The notes below the pieces were generated by a model. The model worked only from the letters and a program-made list of their open reading frames with translations. It searched no databases and had not been told where the DNA came from. From Allobosea sp. CRIB-10 (GTDB lineage Bacteria > Pseudomonadota > Alphaproteobacteria > Rhizobiales > Beijerinckiaceae), in NCBI RefSeq assembly GCF_900112185.1, contig NZ_FOKP01000027.1:1-64000 (forward strand): 64,000 bases of DNA, written 5' to 3'. Shown piece by piece: positions 51,214 to 60,106 of this stretch (positions are counted from its first letter, which is position 1; each line of letters begins with the position of its first letter). The position numbers and the translations under genes were made by a program.

Positions 51214-51596
51214 AACACATCCTCCCAGCGCCTTCGCCGCATGGTCACGTCGGTGCAGCAGTCTTCGGCTGCGCCATCGGCTTGCGCTGGTCTTCGGAGA
51301 ATATGCCGGCTTGGTCGAGGTCAGGTCCGAGCTGCCCGACCTGCAGGATTTGCATATGGCCGAGGAAGCGAACCCGGTCTTTCATCCGCCGATTGCAGAT
51401 CGCTGCTCCGGCTCGCTCGAAGGTGATGCCGGAGGCACGGCCATGTCGGCACGATTTGATCCAGATCAAATCGGCATCGATGCAGCTGCCACACGGTCCG
51501 GCTGCCCCTGTGACAGATGTGAAATCTTAATCCTGGGTCCTCCAGAGCTCCTCACATCGACCGCGCGAGAGCGGCGATACGTTGAGGAAAGAACCG
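51214..51596. other. 383-bp divergent intergenic region
   Basis: Lies between the divergent MFS and chemoreceptor genes. It contains the FNR/FixK box at 51452-51473. Short open frames here have no recognisable domains, and nothing else is identified. Confidence 0.45.
51452..51473. promoter_or_regulatory. FNR/FixK-type binding site
   Basis: TTGAT-CCAG-ATCAA at 51456-51469 is a perfect match to the FNR/FixK/Anr consensus TTGAT-N4-ATCAA. The dyad extends to 9-bp arms (CGATTTGAT and ATCAAATCG). It is centred 134 bp upstream of the chemoreceptor ATG and 250 bp from the MFS start. Activation from -41.5 would place transcription near 51504, leaving a leader of about 90 nt. Confidence 0.75.
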
Positions 51597-53117
51597 ATGT
51601 CTGCATCCGACGATCTCGCCCGACGGCTTGAATTCCTGCAACTCGATGGAACCGCACGGCAACGGATCCGCAATGTCGAGTCGACGATCACCGCGGCGCT
51701 TCCAGGCGCGCTCGACGCCTTTTATGCGCAGATCAAGGCCTTTCCGGAGACCATGGCCCTGTTCCGCAGCGAGGAGCAGCTCGGCGGCGCCAAGACGAGG
51801 CAGCTCTCGCATTGGGCTGGGATCGCCAAGGGCCAGTTCGACGAGACCTATGTCGCGGCCGTCACCCGTGTCGGCCAGGTCCATGCCCGGATCGGGCTCG
51901 AGCCGCGCTGGTATATCGGCGGCTACGGGCTGCTGCTCTCGCAGCTGATTGGCAAGGTGCTGGAAGCCCGCTGGCCGAAGAGCCGTTTCGGCGCCAAATT
52001 GCCGGGGGCAGATGAGCGGACGGCCGAGATCGGCGCCATCGTCAAGGCCTGCCTGCTCGACATGGATTATGCCATCTCGGTCTATCTGGAAGCTTCGGAG
52101 GCGGCGCGTCTTAAAGCGGAGGCCGGCGCGCGCGCCAGCGAGCAGGCCAAGGCGGCCGAGCGCGACAAGGCGATCGCCCTGATGAGCGAAGGCATGGCGG
52201 CGCTGGCGAAGGGCGATCTCACCGTCCGCATCGCCAAGGACATGCCGGCCGAGTACGCCGAGATCGGCACGCATTTCAACGACGCCATGGCCCGCCTCGG
52301 CGAAATGATCGCGACGATCAAGACGAGCTCGACCGCCATCGCCGCCTCCTCGCAGGAGATCAGCGACGGCGCGGCCGATCTCTCCGAGCGCACCGAGGAG
52401 CAGGCTTCCGCCTTGGAGCAGACGGCGGCGACGACGGAGGAACTCGCGGCGTCCGTGAAGAGCTCGGCCCAGGCCTCGCGCGCCTCGACGGCCCTCGCCG
52501 ACGAGGCGACGGCGGTGGCGCGCACCGGCGGCGGCATCATCCGCGAGGCGATCGCGGCGATGGCGCGGATCGAGGATGCCTCGAAGAAAATCTCGGAGAT
52601 CACCGGCGTGATCGACGGCATCGCCTTCCAGACAAACCTGCTCGCGCTCAACGCCGCGGTCGAGGCGGCGCGGGCCGGCGATGCCGGGCGCGGCTTTGCC
52701 GTCGTCGCCGCCGAGGTCCGCGCCCTCGCCCAGCGCTCGGCCGAGGCCGCCAAGGACATCACCGGCCTGATCGGCACCTCCGGCGCCGAGGTGACCGAGG
52801 GCGTCCGGCTGGTCAGGCTCGCCGGCGACACGCTTGAGCAGATCGTCGGCGCGTCCGGCCGGGTTTCGGCGACGGTCGGCGAGATCGCGACTGCGGCGGG
52901 CGAGCAGGCCAGCGGCATCGAGGAGATGAGCCAGGCCGTCAGCCATATGGACGAGATCACGCAGCGGAATTCCGTGCTCGCCGAGCAGAGCGCGACCTCG
53001 GCACGCATGCTGCTGACGCAGATCGAGCGTCTCAGCCAGCTCGTTGCTACCTTCCGCACGCAAGGCGATCCCAGGCCGTCCGCCATGGCCCCCGCGCAGC
53101 GCAGCCGGGCGGCATGA
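51597..53117 (+). CDS. Globin-coupled methyl-accepting chemotaxis protein (HemAT-like aerotaxis sensor)
   Basis: A 506-residue soluble chemoreceptor. Residues 1 to about 175 form a sensor globin with a likely proximal His96 ([21 protein letters not shown]); a HAMP-like segment ([17 protein letters not shown]) follows. The signalling domain has [44 protein letters not shown], the invariant hairpin tip. No transmembrane segment is present, so it is cytoplasmic. The ATG at 51597 has GAGGAAAG upstream; an in-frame TTG at 51582 is less likely. Predicted function: oxygen sensing for flagellar taxis, with motAB nearby at 59205-60964. Confidence 0.92.
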   Translation: MSASDDLARRLEFLQLDGTARQRIRNVESTITAALPGALDAFYAQIKAFPETMALFRSEEQLGGAKTRQLSHWAGIAKGQFDETYVAAVTRVGQVHARIGLEPRWYIGGYGLLLSQLIGKVLEARWPKSRFGAKLPGADERTAEIGAIVKACLLDMDYAISVYLEASEAARLKAEAGARASEQAKAAERDKAIALMSEGMAALAKGDLTVRIAKDMPAEYAEIGTHFNDAMARLGEMIATIKTSSTAIAASSQEISDGAADLSERTEEQASALEQTAATTEELAASVKSSAQASRASTALADEATAVARTGGGIIREAIAAMARIEDASKKISEITGVIDGIAFQTNLLALNAAVEAARAGDAGRGFAVVAAEVRALAQRSAEAAKDITGLIGTSGAEVTEGVRLVRLAGDTLEQIVGASGRVSATVGEIATAAGEQASGIEEMSQAVSHMDEITQRNSVLAEQSATSARMLLTQIERLSQLVATFRTQGDPRPSAMAPAQRSRAA

Positions 53118-53134
53118 GCCCCATTCCGGCCGGA

Positions 53135-53920
53135 TCACATCCGGCCGGCGTCGACCTTGATGCGCTCCGAGGTGATCGAGGACGACTGATCGCTCGCCAG
53201 GAACAGGGCGGCGCGCGCCACCTCCTCCGGCTCGACCCAGCGCTTCAGCGCCGCCTTGTCGGTGTAGTTGACCCGAATGATCTCCTCGGCGGGCCGGTTC
53301 TCCTTGGCGGCACGGGCGGCGATGACGCGCTGCATCAGCTCGCCATTGACCGCGCCCGGGCAGAGCGCATTGACCCGGATGCCGTCGATACCGACTTCCT
53401 GCGCCACCGCCTGGGTGATGCCGATCACCGCGAACTTCGTCGCGGTATAGGCGCTGCGCATCGGATAGCCGCGCAGGCCCATCAGCGACGACATGTTGAT
53501 GATCGAGCCGCCGCCGCGCGCCCGCATCAACGGCACGCAATGCTTGATGCAAAGGATCGTGCCGCGGATGTTGATCGCCATGGTCTCGTCCCATTGGGCG
53601 ATGTCGAGATCCTCGGCATTGGCGACCTGCCCGGTCACGCCGGCATTGTTGACGAGGATATCGACGCCGCCAAAACGCGCGGCCGTTTCCCGGGCGAGCC
53701 TTGCGGCATCGGTTTCCTGCGAGACATCGGCGGCGATGGCCTGCGCGCCGATCCCGGCGGCCGCCTTGTCGAGCGAAGCCTGGGAGCGGCCGGCGATCAC
53801 CACCTGCGCACCTTCGTCCACGAACATCCCGGCGATCGCCAGGCCGATGCCGGTGCCGCCGCCGGTGACGATCGCGACCTTGCCGGAGAGGGCTGGAGCA
53901 CGGGACGATAGCGATGTCAT
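53135..53920 (-). CDS. SDR family NAD(P)-dependent oxidoreductase
   Basis: A 261-residue short-chain dehydrogenase: TGGGTGIG (about 19-26), NNAG in LVNNAGVTG, Ser in NMSSLMG, and YTATK as the catalytic Tyr-Lys pair. Like FabG-type enzymes it would oxidise a secondary alcohol or reduce a ketone; substrate unknown. It converges with the chemoreceptor gene 17 nt away. Its upstream region has two dyads (53945-53959, 53969-53999). Confidence 0.9.
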   Translation of the reverse strand: MTSLSSRAPALSGKVAIVTGGGTGIGLAIAGMFVDEGAQVVIAGRSQASLDKAAAGIGAQAIAADVSQETDAARLARETAARFGGVDILVNNAGVTGQVANAEDLDIAQWDETMAINIRGTILCIKHCVPLMRARGGGSIINMSSLMGLRGYPMRSAYTATKFAVIGITQAVAQEVGIDGIRVNALCPGAVNGELMQRVIAARAAKENRPAEEIIRVNYTDKAALKRWVEPEEVARAALFLASDQSSSITSERIKVDAGRM

Positions 53921-53944
53921 GATGCAGCCTTCTCCTCACGGCAA

Positions 53945-53959
53945 TCGACCTTTGGTCGA
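53945..53959. promoter_or_regulatory. Short dyad near SDR start
   Basis: TCGACC-TTT-GGTCGA has perfect 6-bp arms and lies 25 bp upstream of the SDR ATG at 53920, in the presumed leader. It may be an operator or a small leader hairpin. Confidence 0.35.
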
Positions 53960-53968
53960 CTCTTTCGT

Positions 53969-53999
53969 TTGATATACAAGAACTAGTTTTGCATATCAA
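53969..53999. promoter_or_regulatory. Inverted-repeat operator upstream of SDR gene
   Basis: TTGATATACAA (53969-53979) faces TTTTGCATATCAA (53987-53999). Allowing two or three mismatches it is a 31-bp inverted repeat around an ACTAGT-containing centre. TTG-ATATRCAA half-sites of this kind are typical of GntR/FadR regulators; no such gene is adjacent, so the regulator is unassigned. Confidence 0.5.
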
Positions 54000-54040
54000 C
54001 AAACCCTCTTTGACCTTGCCCTGTCGACCACAGGCCGGTT

Positions 54041-55099
54041 TCAGCCGCCGAGAGCCTCCGGAATCGCGACTCCAAGGCGGCCGGCATGCGTATGCAGCAG
54101 GCGGAGCGTCTCCGCCGCCAATGCGCAGTTCCCGCCGAAACGCTTTCGCGCTTCGGCGGCGCGGTCGCCGGGGAGGCGGATCGGAGTAGTGCCCGGAGCC
54201 GTCTTCGACTGCCGGATGCGCTCGGCGAAGCCGGCAGCGGCGGCCTCATACTCGGCGAGCGGCCGCATTCCCTCGATCTCAATCGCCATGACCAAGTTGG
54301 CGCTGCCATAGGGCCGCGAGAGATCGCCATAGAGCGGCTGCACCTTGGCGCCGATCCCGCCGCCCGACAGGCCGCCGGCAAGCAGATCGACCATCACGGC
54401 GAGGCCAAAACCCTTCGCCCCCGCCGCCGGCAGGAGCACGCCCTTGATCGCCTCGGCCGCGTCGCGGGTCGGCAGTCCCTCGGCGGTCTGGGCCCAGCCC
54501 TCGGGAATGGGCTCGCCCTTGCTCGCCGCGAGCCGGACCTTGCCCATCGCACCAGCGCTCATGGCGAGGTCGAGCACGATCGGCTCGCCGCCGGTCGGGA
54601 CGGCGATCGCGAGCGGATTGTTGCCGACGACCGCCTCGGCGCCGCCCGGAGCCGGCAGCATCGGGCGGGTATTGGCCATGACGATGCCGATCTTGCCGGC
54701 GAGCGCGATCCTGCGGGCGAAGCGCCCGGCCGCGCCGACATGGAAGGCGTTGCGGACGGCGACGATGGCCACCCCGTACTCAGCCGCGCGGGTGATCGCG
54801 ATCTCGCAGGCACGCTCGGCCGTGACATGGCCGAGCCCGTTTTGAGCGTCGAGCGTCAAGCGCGCGCCGACATCGACGACGATCTCGCCTTTGGCTGTGG
54901 GATCGACCGAGCCTCGCTCGATCCGCTCAAGATACATCGGCAGCTGGAGCAGGCCGTGCGAGGCAAGGCCCTCGATATCGGCATCGACGAGGGCCTCAGC
55001 CACCAAATTGGCATTGTCGGGCGGCGTCCCGGCCGCCTCAAGCAGGGCGGCGGCGAAGCGGCTCAGCACCTCCGCGGGATAGCCGCCCGACGCCGGCAT
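54041..55099 (-). CDS. Ldh family (malate/L-lactate/ureidoglycolate-type) dehydrogenase
   Basis: A 352-residue member of the non-Rossmann malate/L-lactate dehydrogenase family. GLASHGLLQLPMYLERIERG contains the conserved Ser-His48-Gly, and RNAFHVGAAGRFAR, RPMLPAPGGAEAVVGNNPLAIAVPT and GAKGFGLAVMVDLLAGGLSG are the family blocks that bind NAD(P) and substrate. It would oxidise a 2-hydroxy acid. The ATG shares one base with the stop of the amino-acid receptor gene, so the two are coupled. Confidence 0.9.
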   Translation of the reverse strand: MPASGGYPAEVLSRFAAALLEAAGTPPDNANLVAEALVDADIEGLASHGLLQLPMYLERIERGSVDPTAKGEIVVDVGARLTLDAQNGLGHVTAERACEIAITRAAEYGVAIVAVRNAFHVGAAGRFARRIALAGKIGIVMANTRPMLPAPGGAEAVVGNNPLAIAVPTGGEPIVLDLAMSAGAMGKVRLAASKGEPIPEGWAQTAEGLPTRDAAEAIKGVLLPAAGAKGFGLAVMVDLLAGGLSGGGIGAKVQPLYGDLSRPYGSANLVMAIEIEGMRPLAEYEAAAAGFAERIRQSKTAPGTTPIRLPGDRAAEARKRFGGNCALAAETLRLLHTHAGRLGVAIPEALGG

Positions 55100-56109
55100 C
55101 AGCGCACCGGCGGCGCGTATTGCAGGCCGCCTTTCGTCCAGAGCTTGTTCAGGCCGCGCTCGATGCCGAGCTTCGAGCCCGAGCCGACATTGCGCTCATA
55201 GACCTCGCCGTAATTGCCGACCTGCTTGATGATCTGCAGTGCCCAATCCGGCTTCAGCCCCATCGACTTGCCGAGATTGCCGGTGGCGCCGAGCAGGCGC
55301 TGGACCTCGGGCGAACCGCTGCGCTTCTGCTCCTCGGCATTGGCCGAGATGACGCCGAGCTCCTCGGCGACGAGCATGGCATAGAGCGACCAGCGCACGA
55401 TGCTGGTCCAGGTCTCGTCGCCCTGGCGCACCACCGGGCCGAGCGGCTCCTTCGAGATCAGCTCCGGCAGGATCACATATTCCGTCGGGTTGACCAGCTT
55501 CAGCCGATAGGCCGAGAGCGCCGAGACGTCGTTGCTGAAGACGTCGCAGCGGCCGGACTCGAAAGCCTTGGCGACCTGATCGCCGGCCTCGAAGGCGACG
55601 CCCTCGTATTTCATGCCGCTGGCGCGGAAATAGTCGGCGATGTTGAGCTCGGTGGTCGTGCCGGTCGGCACGCAGACCGAGGCGCCGTTCAGCTCCTTCG
55701 CCGATTTGATGTTCAGCGCCTTGCGGACCATGAAGCCTTGGCCGTCATAATAGCCGACGCCGACATAGCGCAGGCCCATCTGGGTGTCGCGCGACAGGGT
55801 CCAGGTCGCCTGGCGCGAGAGCATGTCGATCTCGCCGCTCTGCAGGCTGACGAAGCGGTCCTTCGGGCTCAGCGGGGTATAGCGAACCTTGCCGGCATCA
55901 CCGAGCACGGCAGCGGCAACGGCCCGGCAGATGTCGACGTCGAAGCCGCCCCAGCGTCCGGCCTCGTCAGGCACCGAGAAGCCAGCGACGCCCGGGCTGA
56001 CGCCGCAAATCATCTCGCCGCGGCCCCGCACGGTCTCCAGGGTGCCGGCAGCGGCCGGCAAGGCGCAGGCGGCCATCAGGCCGGCGATCAGCAACAGGCG
56101 TGTCTTCAT
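55099..56109 (-). CDS. General L-amino acid ABC transporter substrate-binding protein (AapJ-like)
   Basis: A 336-residue family 3 periplasmic receptor. A signal peptide (RLLLIAGLMAACALPAAAG) precedes VRGRGEMICGVSPGVAGFSVPDEAGRWGGFDVDICRAVAAAVLGD, the AapJ/BztA-type start, followed by RFVSLQSGEIDMLSRQATWTLSRD. No Aap permease or ATPase genes follow, so it must use a transporter encoded elsewhere. It is divergent from the aldolase operon at 56296 and coupled to the Ldh gene. Confidence 0.9.
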   Translation of the reverse strand: MKTRLLLIAGLMAACALPAAAGTLETVRGRGEMICGVSPGVAGFSVPDEAGRWGGFDVDICRAVAAAVLGDAGKVRYTPLSPKDRFVSLQSGEIDMLSRQATWTLSRDTQMGLRYVGVGYYDGQGFMVRKALNIKSAKELNGASVCVPTGTTTELNIADYFRASGMKYEGVAFEAGDQVAKAFESGRCDVFSNDVSALSAYRLKLVNPTEYVILPELISKEPLGPVVRQGDETWTSIVRWSLYAMLVAEELGVISANAEEQKRSGSPEVQRLLGATGNLGKSMGLKPDWALQIIKQVGNYGEVYERNVGSGSKLGIERGLNKLWTKGGLQYAPPVR

Positions 56110-56295
56110 TCGGATTCTCTCCCCCCGAGTGTCATGACCGACGTTTCCCCGTCGGATCCCAGCGCGATCCTGACGGCTTTCCGACGCAGGGGGCGCGCAC
56201 CTCGACTGATTTCGAGATGTGAAACGCCGGGACTTCCAGCCATATCCCGGAGAGGCGGTGCCATCATCGGGTCATCGACATCGGCACGGCAGACC

Positions 56296-57114
56296 ATGCA
56301 GACATCCGCCCAGTCCAGCTTCCGTCAGCGCCTCGTCAGTGGTGCCTTCCTGGCAGGGAGCTTCGTCAAGACGCCGAGCCCGCATGCAACCGAGATCCTC
56401 GGCAATAACGGCTTCGACTTCATCGTCGTCGACCAGGAGCACGCCCCCTTCGACCGCGTCACCACCGACCTCGTGCTGCTGGCCGCACGGGCGGCAGGCG
56501 TTGCCGGGGTCGTGCGCGTGCCGACCCTGACCAGCGACGCGATCCAGGCCTCGCTCGATTGCGGCGCGGTCGGCATCCTCGCCCCGCATGTCGCGAGCGT
56601 CGCGGATGCGCAGGCGCTCGTCGCCGCCTGCCGCTATCGCGGCGGCAAGCGTGGTTTCTCCGGTGTCACCCGCGCCGGCCGTTATGGCGGCAGCAAGATG
56701 TGGGACCTCGTCGACGCCGCCGATGCGGCGGTGGCGACGATCGCGATGATCGAGGATCCGTCGGCGCTGGCTGAGATCGACGCCATCCTCGCGGTCGAAG
56801 GATTGGACGCCGTCTTCATCGGCCGCGGCGACCTCACCGTCGCCTTCGGGGCGCCGACCCGCGATGCGCCTGAGGTCCGCGATGCCGTCGAGACGATCCT
56901 CCGGGCTGCGAAGAAGGCCGGCAAGCCGGTCTGCGTGATGACCGACAATGGCGAGGAATCCGCTGGGTTCGCCGAGCGCGGCGCCAGCGCCTTCATCCTC
57001 TCTTCCGACCAGGGTTTTTTGCGCAAGGCGGCGAGCGAAGCGCTGGGCCAGATGCAGACAGCCAGGAGCCGGGTCGAGCCCCCCCGGCGCGCGATAGGAG
57101 ACGAAGACCCGTGA
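56296..57114 (+). CDS. HpcH/HpaI family aldolase
   Basis: A 272-residue class II pyruvate aldolase. By alignment to HpaI the general base His49 (VVDQEHAPFD), Arg74 (VVRVPT) and metal ligands Glu153 (MIEDPSAL) and Asp179 (IGRGDL) all occur with the reference spacings. It reversibly splits 4-hydroxy-2-oxo acids to pyruvate and an aldehyde. The start ATG 56296 is the best fit to family length, though the ribosome binding site is weak. It overlaps the next gene by 4 nt. Confidence 0.9.
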   Translation: MQTSAQSSFRQRLVSGAFLAGSFVKTPSPHATEILGNNGFDFIVVDQEHAPFDRVTTDLVLLAARAAGVAGVVRVPTLTSDAIQASLDCGAVGILAPHVASVADAQALVAACRYRGGKRGFSGVTRAGRYGGSKMWDLVDAADAAVATIAMIEDPSALAEIDAILAVEGLDAVFIGRGDLTVAFGAPTRDAPEVRDAVETILRAAKKAGKPVCVMTDNGEESAGFAERGASAFILSSDQGFLRKAASEALGQMQTARSRVEPPRRAIGDEDP

Positions 57115-58028
57115 GCTATCCCTCCAGCGATCCGCGCTCGAAGCTCGCCGCTCCGGCAGCGACGAAGGCACCTGCGGTCAAGGCCTATGCCGGCGCCGAC
57201 TATGCCCGTTTCTATGCAGAAGAACCGCAGCAGACGACCGAGAGCGAGCGCACCTGGCTGGCGCGCGGGCAGAACTTCATCACCGCCTATTCCGATGTGA
57301 AGGCAGGCGCTGTGCTGGCGCGTGTGGCGCAGCCGGACGAGTACTGCCTGATCCTGCCCGAGAAGGAGCTCGGCGCGACGGTCACGGCCGGGGCGGAGAT
57401 CGTCGAGGTCGCCGGTAACTCGATCATCTTCGTGCCGCCGGGCGCCTCGCGCATCACGCTGAAGGGCGCCGGCCGTGTCATCCGCATCTTCTCCAGCGTC
57501 GCGGCCGATCTGGCGGCGGCGTGCTCGAACGCCGACTCCTATGCGCAGCCCCATGCCAATGTCGCGCTGCTGACACCCTGGCCGGAACCGCGTGGCGGCT
57601 TCAAAATCCGCGCCTACAGCCTCGATGCCGGCGGCGGCGAGGGCCGTTTCGGCCGCATCTTCCGCTGCACCACGCTGATGGTGAACATCCTCGACCCGCG
57701 CTTCGGGCTGCGCGACGTCACCGCGCTCTCGCCGCATCACCATGACGATTTCGAGCAGGGCTCGCTGGTGATCGACGGCGGCTACATCCACGACATCCGT
57801 TGGCCCTGGACGCCGGACATGCGGATCTGGCGCGAGGACGAGCACGAACTGATGGCGGCGCCCTCGCTGACCGTGATCCCGCCGCCCGCGATCCACACCT
57901 CGCGCTCGGTCCTGCCCGGGCTGAACCAGATGATCGACATCTTCTCGCCGCCCCGCCTCGACTTCTCGCAGAAGCCCGGCTGGGTCATCAACGCCGCGGA
58001 TTATCCGATGCCCGGCGAAACCGCCTGA
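57111..58028 (+). CDS. Cupin-like protein of unknown function
   Basis: A 305-residue protein that looks like a bicupin. The first half has YCLILPEKELGATVTAGAE and SIIFVPPGASRITLKG; the second has SPHHHDDFEQGSLVIDGGYIH, with a His-rich potential metal site, and PPAIHTSRS. Start is GTG inside the aldolase stop region. It lies between an aldolase and a DUF6282 protein and is likely an enzyme or sugar-acid-binding protein in the same pathway. I do not recognise a specific function. Confidence 0.75.
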   Translation: MSYPSSDPRSKLAAPAATKAPAVKAYAGADYARFYAEEPQQTTESERTWLARGQNFITAYSDVKAGAVLARVAQPDEYCLILPEKELGATVTAGAEIVEVAGNSIIFVPPGASRITLKGAGRVIRIFSSVAADLAAACSNADSYAQPHANVALLTPWPEPRGGFKIRAYSLDAGGGEGRFGRIFRCTTLMVNILDPRFGLRDVTALSPHHHDDFEQGSLVIDGGYIHDIRWPWTPDMRIWREDEHELMAAPSLTVIPPPAIHTSRSVLPGLNQMIDIFSPPRLDFSQKPGWVINAADYPMPGETA

Positions 58029-58039
58029 GAGCCAGCGAC

Positions 58040-58975
58040 ATGACCGCCAACACTGCGACCATCGACACGCGCAACCGCCAGATCGCCGAGCTCCTGGTCG
58101 GCGCCGTCGATCTGCACTGCCATAGCGGCCCCGCCGCGATGCCGCGCATCCTCGACCATCACGAGGCGATGCTGGACGCCGCCGCGGCCAAGTTCCGCGC
58201 CGTCGTCTACAAGGACCATTTCTATCTCGGCACCGCCCATTCGATCCTGCTCGAGAAGCTGGTGCCGGACACCGGCGTCAGGCTGTTCTCCGGCATCGCG
58301 CTCAACAACGCCTCGGGCGGCTTCAACCCGCATGCGGTCGACCATGCCATCAAGCTCGGCGGCAGAATCGTTTGGATGCCGACGCTCTCGGCCAAGAACC
58401 ATATCGATGTGCTCGCCTCCGGCGCGGTGAAGACCTTCCCGAAAACGGCGCAGAAGATGCTCGACCCCGTGCCGCTGACGCCCTTTGGCGCCGACGGCAA
58501 GCTCACCGACGACGTCAAATTGATCCTCGACCTGATCGCGGCCGGCGACATCATCCTCGCCGGCGGGCATCTCTCGACGGCCGAGCTCTTCGCGGTGTTC
58601 GAGGAGGCGAAGGTCCGCGGCGTCAGGAAGCTCCTGGTCAACCACCCGACCTACATGGTCAACAATTGCAGCGATGCGGAAATCCGCGACCTCGTCAGCC
58701 TCGGCGCGGTGATGGAGCACTCGATCTGCATGTTCGTCGAGGGCAAGTCGAAGAAGTTCGAGCCGCCGGAGCTGCGCCGGGTGATCGAGGTCGCTGGCGT
58801 CGAGAACACCGTGCTCTGCTCCGATCTCGGGCTGGTGGGCTCGCCGCGCCCGATCGAGGGCTATCGCGAGATCGTCGGCCACCTGCTCGACCTGCAGTTC
58901 ACGGAGGCCGAGATCAAGCGCCTGACCGGCGGGCATGCGGCGGAGCTGCTGGGGCTGGAGGCCGCCGCCAGATAA
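58040..58975 (+). CDS. DUF6282 family amidohydrolase-like protein
   Basis: A 311-residue protein with an N-terminal VDLHCHSGPAAMPRILDH metal-binding-type motif, VVYKDHFYLGT, HAIKLGGRIVWMPTLSAKNH and VLCSDLGLVGSPRPIEGY, all consistent with a PHP/amidohydrolase-like barrel of the DUF6282 group. A hydrolytic role is inferred from the histidine pattern. It follows the cupin gene by 11 nt and ends the three-gene operon. Confidence 0.8.
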   Translation: MTANTATIDTRNRQIAELLVGAVDLHCHSGPAAMPRILDHHEAMLDAAAAKFRAVVYKDHFYLGTAHSILLEKLVPDTGVRLFSGIALNNASGGFNPHAVDHAIKLGGRIVWMPTLSAKNHIDVLASGAVKTFPKTAQKMLDPVPLTPFGADGKLTDDVKLILDLIAAGDIILAGGHLSTAELFAVFEEAKVRGVRKLLVNHPTYMVNNCSDAEIRDLVSLGAVMEHSICMFVEGKSKKFEPPELRRVIEVAGVENTVLCSDLGLVGSPRPIEGYREIVGHLLDLQFTEAEIKRLTGGHAAELLGLEAAAR

Positions 58976-59204
58976 AAAAGCCAGAGACCGGCGCGACGGT
59001 CCGCTCGTGCCCCATCGCGGACATGTGCAGTGCCCGGACTCGAAGGCCCGGCTGGCAAACAGCCTGACGTGATGGATGGCGTTTCGCGATCGACCAGCGC
59101 CGACGCCGGACGCACATGTTCCGCGTCGCAATGATCAGCCTCTCACGTCTTGTCAGCCTTGAGCTCAATCTCGGGCAGACCGTGAGGCGGCCAAGGCGAT
59201 GTGT

Positions 59205-60077
59205 TCAGCGAAGGGGAGTCGGGGGCAATGGCGGCTCTTCATTGAGTAGAGTGATCCTCACCCGGCGGTTTGGCGAAATGTAGGGATTGTCGGGGAAGAC
59301 CGGCTCAGTGTCGGCGCGCCCCACCACAGAAGCGAAGCGGTCATTGGGGAACCCTGCGCTCGACAGGATCTCGCGGACGGCAAGCGCGCGCCCGGTGGTA
59401 AGGCCCCAGGGATCGACGCCCGCCACCGAGCCCGGGCGTGCGGCGGCCGTGTGGCCGGTGATAGCCAAGCGGTTGGGCAGGCGGCGCAGCGTGGGCGCGA
59501 GCGTCTCCAGCACGCGACGGGTGCTCGGATAGGGCTGGACCGAGCCCTCGGGGAACATGGAGCGGCCCGACTCGTCCATGAGGGCGACATCCAACCCCTC
59601 CTTGGTCGGCTCGATCACAATGTTGCGCGACAGATCGGCAATTTCGGGCATGCTCTGGAGCGCCTGCCGGAGGCTGGCTATGGCGCTGTGGCTGGCCTGC
59701 TGGCCGGCAGCCGAGCGGTTGACCTCGCGGTCGCCGGTGCGGCCCGAGTTTGTCTGCTGCGCGCTGTCCTCCGGCTTGGCGGCCCCCCTCGCCACCTCGC
59801 GTGGCGCCAACGGCTTGCCGCCTGATTTGTCGAGGGAGGTGCCCCACAGCATGCCGCCAGCGCCACTGGTGCTGGGGCTGACAGAGCCCGGCGCGAAATA
59901 CTCCGCCAGGCCTTCCTTCTGCTCCTGCGTCGTCATGCTGATCAGCCACATCAGCAGAAAGAACGCCATCATCGCGGTCACGAAGTCCGCATAGGCGATC
60001 TTCCAGGCGCCGCCATGGTGCGCATGCGCGGCCTTCTTGACCTTCTTGACGATGATCGTCTGGGCGGGCTTGGTCAT
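59205..60077 (-). CDS. motB: Flagellar motor stator protein MotB
   Basis: A 290-residue stator subunit. The single transmembrane helix AWKIAYADFVTAMMAFFLLMWLI contains the proton-binding Asp31, and the C-terminus is an OmpA-like peptidoglycan-binding domain (RLAITGHTAAARPG, LTTGRALAVREILSSAGFPNDRFASVVGRADTEPVF, NRRVRI). The middle is a short low-complexity linker. It follows motA by 29 nt on the same strand. Confidence 0.95.
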   Translation of the reverse strand: MTKPAQTIIVKKVKKAAHAHHGGAWKIAYADFVTAMMAFFLLMWLISMTTQEQKEGLAEYFAPGSVSPSTSGAGGMLWGTSLDKSGGKPLAPREVARGAAKPEDSAQQTNSGRTGDREVNRSAAGQQASHSAIASLRQALQSMPEIADLSRNIVIEPTKEGLDVALMDESGRSMFPEGSVQPYPSTRRVLETLAPTLRRLPNRLAITGHTAAARPGSVAGVDPWGLTTGRALAVREILSSAGFPNDRFASVVGRADTEPVFPDNPYISPNRRVRITLLNEEPPLPPTPLR

Positions 60078-60106
60078 CTAAGTCCCTGCTGGAGATTGGA
60101 CCGGGC

